Under the pieces are notes generated by a model that made no database searches, had not been told where the DNA came from, and saw nothing but the letters and a program-made list of their open reading frames with translations. 64,000 nucleotides of DNA from NCBI GenBank assembly GCA_946406115.1, contig OX291549.1:22157901-22221900 (forward strand), in the 5' to 3' direction. Made by a program: the position numbers and the translations under genes. This DNA comes from Apoda limacodes (Eukaryota > Arthropoda > Insecta > Lepidoptera > Limacodidae). Below, piece by piece: positions 52,601-61,600 of this stretch (position 1 is the first letter of the stretch; the number at the start of each line of letters is the position of its first letter).

Positions 52601-55600
52601 GCTTTTAACTAACTCTTGTGTTGTTTGTTTTCCAGCATTGTCATCAGAGCTTCAAAAATTATTAGATGAAGCTTACGCGCTGCTTAAGGAGAAAGAAAAC
52701 GAGAAGGACTCATTAGGTAAAAGTATGTCCGAAGAATTAAATAAAGTTAAAGCAGAATCCGAAAAAGCCCTAAATGAAGCTAAAAGTAAAATAGCTATAG
52801 CACAAACTGAATTTGAAACACAACTCTCTGTTGTCACCGCTAAGTTACAACTTGCTGAATCGAAACTTGAAAATGAGAAGCAGAATCTAGAGAAATTAAA
52901 CAAAGCAAATAGTCAAACAGTAATTGATCTAAATACAAAGTTAACCCAACTGCAAGCAGCTCTCGATGACAAGACACACGAATTAAATAAAGGTAATTTT
53001 GTTAATTATGTACATATCTTATTGCATTTTGCTTTAGGGTAAGTCAGCGAATATTGATACAGTCTTTATTTTGCAAAAAAAAGCAGTACGGTCAATCTAT
53101 AAATAAGGACCTCGAATTTCTCTTAGGGAACTATTAAGGGAAATATATCATCGCTTTTATTATGTATGTACGCAAAAATTTACATAAATTTGCTTAAAAT
53201 ACCTAAGCAAATTAATGTATATCCTTGTATTAAAACCTACACAGTTTTAATACAAGGAATAAGAATTAATTGGTAGTTCCAAATGTCTTCAGAAGGTACA
53301 TGACTTTTCGCAATACAAAGTATATATTTCAACAATAAAATTCTAAAACATGTGGTTCATTTACCTCCAAATAAATTTAAAATATATATCAAAGATCGTT
53401 TTTCGTATGAAAAAAAGCTATTACAAAGTCGATGAATACATAAATGATAAAAATGCTTGGGAGCATTAGATCTTAATTATTTGTATGGGTATTAGTGCAT
53501 TTGTAATATTTTTAAAATAAAACAAATAAAACATTGCATGTGTTGTTATTACATAGTGTAGTTATAAAAATATATAAAATCATTCCGAACCGGTGGTAAA
53601 GTTTTAAGCTGACGATTTAAAAGTGCTGTTTAATAGTCTATTTAAATAAAAAAGTTTAAGTTTGAGATATATATGCCCCATTTTTCCACATCTAAAAAAA
53701 AACATATTCCCTTGGGAACTCTTGATCAGGATAAAAATATGTTTGTCCTTTTCTGTCCCTATAGCCATCTCTGTGCCAAACCAACACAAATGTTCTCACC
53801 ATTATGTCCTAAGGAATTGTGTCCCGAAAAAAAAACTCCGATTCCTCTTGTCTTGTTTTTCCGACTTGAATTACATACATTGATTTTAAACTCAAAATTT
53901 GTATCAATGAAAACAAATTATAGCCTATTTTCAGGGATAGTGAAGCTGTCTAGTAAAATTATTTAGAATCGGTATAGCATTTTTACCCCTTGATAATAGT
54001 ATATAGTAGGTTTTATTAATAACTTAGGTCCTAAATAACCTATATTTATTTATAATGTAAAAAAACTTTTTTCAGTAATGGGTGCACAAAAAGAGCATGA
54101 AGTTAGCTTAAACAAGGAAATAACCAAGCTGAAAATGGAACTAAGTTCTAAAATATTAGATTTAGAACAAATAGATGAACAGAGAAAAAAACATGAAACC
54201 ACGTGCAAGTCATTACAAGATGAAATCGCTCAGGTTAAACAAGAATATGTTAGCAAAGTTAATGAATATGAAACTCTATTGAATGAGACAACTCAACAAT
54301 ATGAAAAGCATAAGTTGGAAGTAGTTGAATTACAGCTTAACTTATCGACCAAAACGAAAGATTATGAAAAATTATTGCTTGAGTCAAGTACAACGACTAA
54401 CTCGACAGAAAAGATTGTTAATGAATATAAGAATACTATTCATGAAAGAGACAAGGAAATTATAAAACTTAAAGATGAAATCGAAGAAGTTAATGCTAGT
54501 TTTAATATAAAGCACAGCAAAATCGCGGAAGAACATAAAAAAGAAATTGACGAACGTAACTCCAAAATTGATCAGCTTATAAAAGAGATAGAATGCCACA
54601 AACAAGCTTTAGATCAGACAAAAGTTGAATTTGATACTTTAAACTCTCAGTTCACTATTAATGTAGATGAATTAAAAACACTTAAAGAAGAAAACGAAAA
54701 GCTTTGTCAAACCATTAAAGAATTAACACTCAACAACAATAATTTGAAAGAAACCATTTCTAAAATGGAATTAGAAATTGGGGAAGCAAAACGTCAGTAC
54801 GAAAGCGCTCTTGAAAAATGTACAGAGTTACAAAAAGCAAAGGAAAATGTAGAATCAGAATATTTGAATCTCACGGGACAATCTACTGATTCAAATGAAC
54901 AATTTATCAGGCTGTCACAACATTTAAAAGAAACTGAAAATGAATTTCAACAACTGAAAGATAAACACCGAGAAGCCATGAATAACCATAGCAGAGTTGA
55001 ACAAGAATTAAAGCAAAAGTTATTTAAGATTCAAGAAGATTATTCTTTAGAACGCGGACAGCTAGTGAGATCAGTAGACGAACAAATAGAGAAATACAAA
55101 GTTGCTGACAATAAAATAACACAATTTGAAGCACAAATAGTTGATCTTAATAATAGACTAAAACATTTTGAAACAAATAGTGACAAACTTATGGACGAAA
55201 ATTCAATACTTAAGCAAGAAATAGAGTCATTAAAGGTCAAAGAACAAGAATTAAATAAAGAGCATGAATCCGTATGTAAGAAATTAGAAGTAGACATAGA
55301 TAGGTACAAAGAAGAAATATCTATTTTAAGAGCTGACGGTGTATCATCTGAAGTAAAACTGATGGAAAAAGTAGATCAACTAACGGTAGCACAGAATGAC
55401 TTAAACAACAAACTTGAAGAGGCAAGAAAACATGAAGGTTCGTTAAAGAAAATTGTAGAAGACATGACAGCTCAGTTAAATAACCAGAAAACCTATTATG
55501 AAAAAGAAATTGTGGAATTAAAGACTCAAATGTTCGCTGTTAACGAAGACTTAAATAAATACAAAGCTGACGAAGCACATTTGAGAGATTTATTGCAAGA

Positions 55601-58600
55601 TAAAGAAAACAATGTGAAAGATCTCACATTGAAATTAGAAATGTTAGAAGTAGATTATAAGTCAAATTTGGAATTAATTGCTGAAAAAGATCGCCAAGTA
55701 ACGCAAGTTAATGAAGAATTTAACAAAGCTATAGAAAGTAAGAAAAATATAGAAGAAAAATCAAGTAGTGTAGCAGTAGAATTATCTACACTAAAACAGA
55801 AATATGAAAATCTTATAACTTGTTCTTCAGCTGAAGAATCAATGTTAAAAGAACAAATAGGACAGTTGGAATTACTACGGAAAGACAAGCTGGTTTTAGA
55901 TCAAGAAAAACACTTATTAGAAACGAAACATAGTGAAACCTGTGACGAATTACAGAAACTAAAAATAGAACACGAAGAAAATATTATTAAGTTAAGAAAT
56001 ACTATTGAACTTAGTGAAGCTATAAAAAAATCTTTACATGAGAAAGAAGGATTATTAAATGCTCAAAAGGAACAAAATCAAGCAGATTCAAAAAAGATAA
56101 AACTTTTAGAAGTTGAAACTTGTGATCTGAAAAAGGAACTTGAAAATAAAAGTAACTTAATAATTGAAAAGGAGTTGCAATTATCTAATTTAAATGAAAC
56201 CTTACTCTTAAAAACAACAGAAAACCAACAGGTTCTTAATCGGCTTCAAAATGAGAATGTAGACTCTAATACAAAATTCTCTAGCGAAATCGAGTCATTA
56301 AATAATACAACAAAATCATTACAAAACCGAATTATGGAGCAAGAAAAACAATTAGATGAACTGAAGCAGACCAAAGAAAAAGTTGTTGAATTACAAGAAT
56401 TGTTAATCAAGTCAGATAGTGATATTAAACAATTAACAAGTATAAACGAAGCACAAAAAACTAATTATGAAGATTTAAATAAACAATTACAAGCTCAATA
56501 TGACGAATATAAAAGAGAAAGCAAACAAATTAATCATGATCTCAAAGTTAAATTAGAAGACTATAAAAAAGAATTACACGAGTCCAAAGAATTAATTAAA
56601 GTTGAGATAGAAAAACAAGTGCATCTTCAACACAAACTGACGGAAGCTGAAAAAAATATAATGGAATTATCAAACAAACTAGAATTAGTGTCAGTTCAAC
56701 AAAATACTGATGTAGGAAAAGACAAACGATTAGAAAAACTAACAATAGAAATTCAAGCTATTAGAAAATCTAGTGCAGAAGCTTTAGCGAAAAGTGAAGA
56801 ACTAGTAAATAATCTCAAATCAGAAATAGAAAATAAAATTAAAGAATTAAAACTGAAAGATGATTTAGTAACGAAATTGCAAGAAGATCTCAAGGTAGGC
56901 ATGAATAATTTATAAGTTATTAGTTAACGTTGAGACTAGTTCCGTAAATGTTATGTACGTTTCAGAATCAAAAAGCCAAAGTAGAGATAGCGGAGAGACA
57001 AAAAGCTTTGTTAGACAAGGAAATAACAGCGAAAGGTTTGTTTGTGCGTGATAACAATGATAACAACGCAGTCAACATATTACAAGGCAACAACGCCGTG
57101 CATACGCAAAAGTAAGTTGTTTCTAGATATATAGGCATAATTTAAATGCACCTTCCACATGGAAATAATACTCTAATAGCTATTTATGTAATGGTTGCAC
57201 ACATTAAAAACAAGTGTTAAAAAGGCAAATTTCGTAAAATTGCATACAATGCTTTATGCGATTGTTGCGAATGTGAATACTTCACAAGATAAAGCACGAA
57301 TATTAAACAAAAAAAAACAATGAGATCAGCATTTTTTAAATTTATAGTAAATTATACATTAATGAATTAGCGTATTACGCGTGCAATCTTATGTAAACAT
57401 CAGTACCTATATACTGTTGTCAATCAGCGCCATTTATTTATTATTTTTGAAAAAATAACATAACTAACAGATAAGCAATTTTTAAATTTTAAGCAAATTG
57501 ACGTGGAAAAGAAAATTATTGTACAACACGTAGCCCTGTCTATCTATAACGCCTTCAAGCGAAGGCACGTTTTAAAAGCGTATACATAGGTATACGCAGC
57601 GGCACATAAGTCTAGCGGTGAGCGAAACGTAGAGGGGATGTTTAATTTTAGTAGTTATAATTTATGATACCAAATATTTTTGTTATAATCTTATATGTAT
57701 CAATTGTAAAATAATACTAAACATTAGGCTAGATCGCCTAAATACGCAGTTTAAGTTCCGTGCAATAAAAAAGTTATGAGGATATTTTTCATAAAGTAAT
57801 AATGAAAAATTGCATACGTGAATCCCAGGCAATAGATGCTAAATTTTATATTAAAAAAAAATCAGAAATAGTACTGGGTTATTGTACGGAGGCATCGATA
57901 TGAACAGACGGACAAAGCAATACTATATTTTTTATTATATATGCTATGGATATCGGCCTCTAAATAAACAACTGTCGCAATTCAAGGTTTTATGTAATTA
58001 CAAAATTATGTACAGTGCAACAAACTTTTCTAACCTTCTGACCTTGTGGGTTTGGTCACTAGTGTCGTATGTTTACACTATTTCAATATGGCGACTGTAG
58101 TGATATGTGATTTTTGACCGCGTGCCGGGTCAAAAAAGTGTGTTGCACTATAATGTTTTATTAGCTGTTTCATTCAGTTGTTTTTAACCTATTTAAAACT
58201 TTATCTATTTACTTTCACTATTTTTAAATTGAGGCTATGGCATACCTTAGCAAAACATGCCGTTTCGACCAGTGTACAAAGACATAATATATTACGCTAT
58301 TGAAGCATACAAAAAGACATAGTTCCGCGAACGATAGACGCTTACACGTGACCACACATTGAAAATCTCGATTCTCGGTTTTTTGTCGGTATTAAATTCC
58401 AATATTTTTTTAGAACTATTAAATTAATATATATATTTTATGAAATAATATATATTTCCAAACGATTTGAATTAAGGCCCAAATAAGTGTCCGATTTTTT
58501 TTTTCTACATGTTTTAATAGTCAAATTATTATAATATTAGCAAATTCATTTAATTAAAGGTTTGAACTATAAATATATAATGTCATACGGAACGATACTA

Positions 58601-61600
58601 TAAGGTAACTGTAGTGACTCAAATCGCTTATTTGTTATTTAAAAACGTGCAATCAGAACTCTATCCGGTGTTAATATAAAGCACTCCTGCAGAGATTCGT
58701 TTCAGGAAAATAAAATATTACGTAGCCGTTATTTGTACGATGTAACTATTGTATACGAGATGAAACAAAACACCGATTAATTGGCATGGCGGTTACGGAA
58801 CAGGCAGGAACCAGATGACAAATGTCGCCAACTGAAAAACCTGCTATTGGATGATTCATTTTACATTATTGACGAGTATCTGAATACGAAATTTTAAATA
58901 GTTTGACATTTTAATTTTAGATTGTGATGTAATACTACACCAATAACTTTTCTTGTTTATAATTTTATGAATTATTATTGTTGACAGGATGTTTAGCTTT
59001 TAATTGATTTATTTTTTATTTTATTTAACTGTTGACATTTACTTTTTTTTTTATTTATATGACGATCATTTATGTGACTTACATTAATAATATTAAATTG
59101 TAATTTATGAGGACATAATGAGAAATAAAGAAACCTAAACCTAAACCATGACGAAAATGGCCATTTGCGACGGAATATCTGGAACCTTCTGTAAAGATGC
59201 TCGTATATATTATCTCTACTGTACGTAATTCATATTCCAGATTAAATGAGGAGAAGGAAATTATTGATGGTCAAGTCAGTTTCCTGAACTCTGTGATAGT
59301 AGACATGCAGCGCAAGAATGAACAGCTGATGGCGCGGGTTCAGGTGCTAGAAGGCGGCCCAGTCGACGAGACTCCACTTTTGTGAGTTTCCTACATTTCA
59401 TATGGTCTATACATGCTGACAGCATTCTAAGCTGTTTTGTCGTGTATTATGTACGCAAATCAAGTTAAGGGCTGCCTCTCACAGCTTATGAATTTTAGCT
59501 ATAACTTTTTCAGTTAACAGTAGATATTGTAATCAACATGTCGTTTGTTTTTTTATTGAATAGGCTAAATCAAAATATAGTTTGATTTGATATTTCAGGC
59601 CCTTTTTAAATTATTTATTTCAAAAGGGTCCCTTTAATTTGGGTTTCCATATATTCCATTTATCTAGAAGTTTAACCAACTAATTAAATGCCGCCGACGA
59701 AACGTGAGTCCATCATTATACACCAGAGACTAAGCAACAGTCGAAATGGACTTCTACCGGGGATCGTGCCCCGAAAAAGGCAAAAACTGTTTGCTCGGCT
59801 GGTAAATAACATCGATTTTTTGGATAAAGGCAAGACAATAACCGGAGCTTACTATGCTGCATTGTTAGATTCAATAAAAAGTTGATCAAGAAACGACCGC
59901 ATCTAGCTAAGAAAAAAATTCTATTTCATCAGGATAATGTACCGGCCCACTCGTCTGCAATCGCGACATCAAAAATTGACGAATTAGGATACGAATTATT
60001 GCCACACCCTCCGTATTCGCCAGATTTAGCCCCCTGTGACTTTTTCCTCTTCCGGGCAAAGATTTTCGTCAAACGAAGAGGTAGTAGCCGACACTGAGGC
60101 CTATTTTTAACGGTTTGACAAAAAATATTTTTTTGACGGGTTGAAGCGGTTGGAACATCGCTGGACTACGTGCGTAGAATTGAAAGGAGATTATGTAGAA
60201 AAATAAAAAAAAATATATGTAAAAGAACTGATCCTCGTACAGGATAATGCCGTCACATAGCGTTTTACTGGCAATTTGTATAAGTTATATTTTTCATATT
60301 TTTCTTGACGGTTCAGCCAGGCAGTACTAGTCGTGTTTTTTTACTCAAAATATGATGAAATTAAATATAAACATATTGATAAGCTATTTTTTATATTTAA
60401 GATTATATATTATAACATTGATTATCGCAGCGTGGCAACTAAGGATGGCTTTAGCGTCCTGTGCCTTCATGTACAAAAACAATTACCTAATTCTTGAACA
60501 ACTTCAGTTATTATTTAAATTTATTTTATTTACTTGTAAAATAATGTTTGTTTAGTCCATCTAATGTTTTAATGTAATGTATCCAGCAACGGCCGCAAGA
60601 CGCGCGCGGTGGCGCCTCGGTTGTTTTGCGATATCTGCGACGTGTTCGACGCGCACGACACGGAAGAGTGTCCACGCCAGGCAGCTGACGCGGACGCGTT
60701 GCCCCCGCCTCCTGCGGCTGGCAAACGCGTGCCACCCCCGCCTCGACCCTACTGCGACATCTGTGAAGGTTAGCGACACACGCTGTAGTTTATACTGAAG
60801 CGCCACGGATATTCTACATCTGTGAACAAAAGAGACACATGCTGTAACTTATACTATAGCACCACGGATACTCTACATCTGCGAAGGTGAGCAACACACG
60901 GTGTAGCTTATACTGTAGCGGCACGGATTTTCTACATCTGTGAAGGAGAGAAACACATGCTGTAGCTTATACTATAGCGCCACGAATATTCTACATCTGC
61001 GAAGGTGAGCAACACACGGTGTAGCTTATACTGTAGCACCACGGATATTCTACATATGCGAAGGTGAGCGACGTACGGTGTAGCTCATACTGTAGCGCCA
61101 CGGATATTCTATATCTGCGAAGGTGAGCAACACACGCTGTAGCTTATACTGTAGCGCCACGGATATTCTACTTCTGCGAAGGTGAGCAACACACAATGTA
61201 GCTTATACTGTAGAGCCACGGATATTCTACACCTACGAAGGTGAGCGACACTCGGTGTAGCTTATACTGTAGCGCCACGGATATTCTACATCTGCAAAGG
61301 TAAGCAACACACGGTGTAGCTTATGCTGTGGCACCACGGATATTCTACATATGCGAAGGTGAGCGACGTACGGTGTAGCTTATACTGTAGCGCCACGGAT
61401 ATTCTATATCTGCGAAAGTGAGCAACACACGCTGTAGCTTATACTGTAGCGCCACGGATATTCTACTTCTGCGAAGGTGAGCAACACTCAATGTAGCTTA
61501 TACTGTAGCGCCACGGATATTCTACACCTACGAAGGTGAGCAACACACGCTGTAGGTTATACTGTAGGGCCACGGATATTCTACATCTGCGAAGGTGAGC

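Larger units (their letters stand above)
50247..52635 (+). other. Intron 13 of CLIP-190, carrying a LINE
   Basis: GTGAGA to TTTTCCAG. Only about 40 bp before and 160 bp after the LINE are native intron, so without the insertion it would be about 200 bp, like its neighbours. Confidence 0.85.

Noticed and set aside
53673..53966. 97-codon frame in intron 14
   Set aside because: Low-complexity AT-rich intron sequence, not in phase with exon 14 or 15 and not flanked by matching splice sites.
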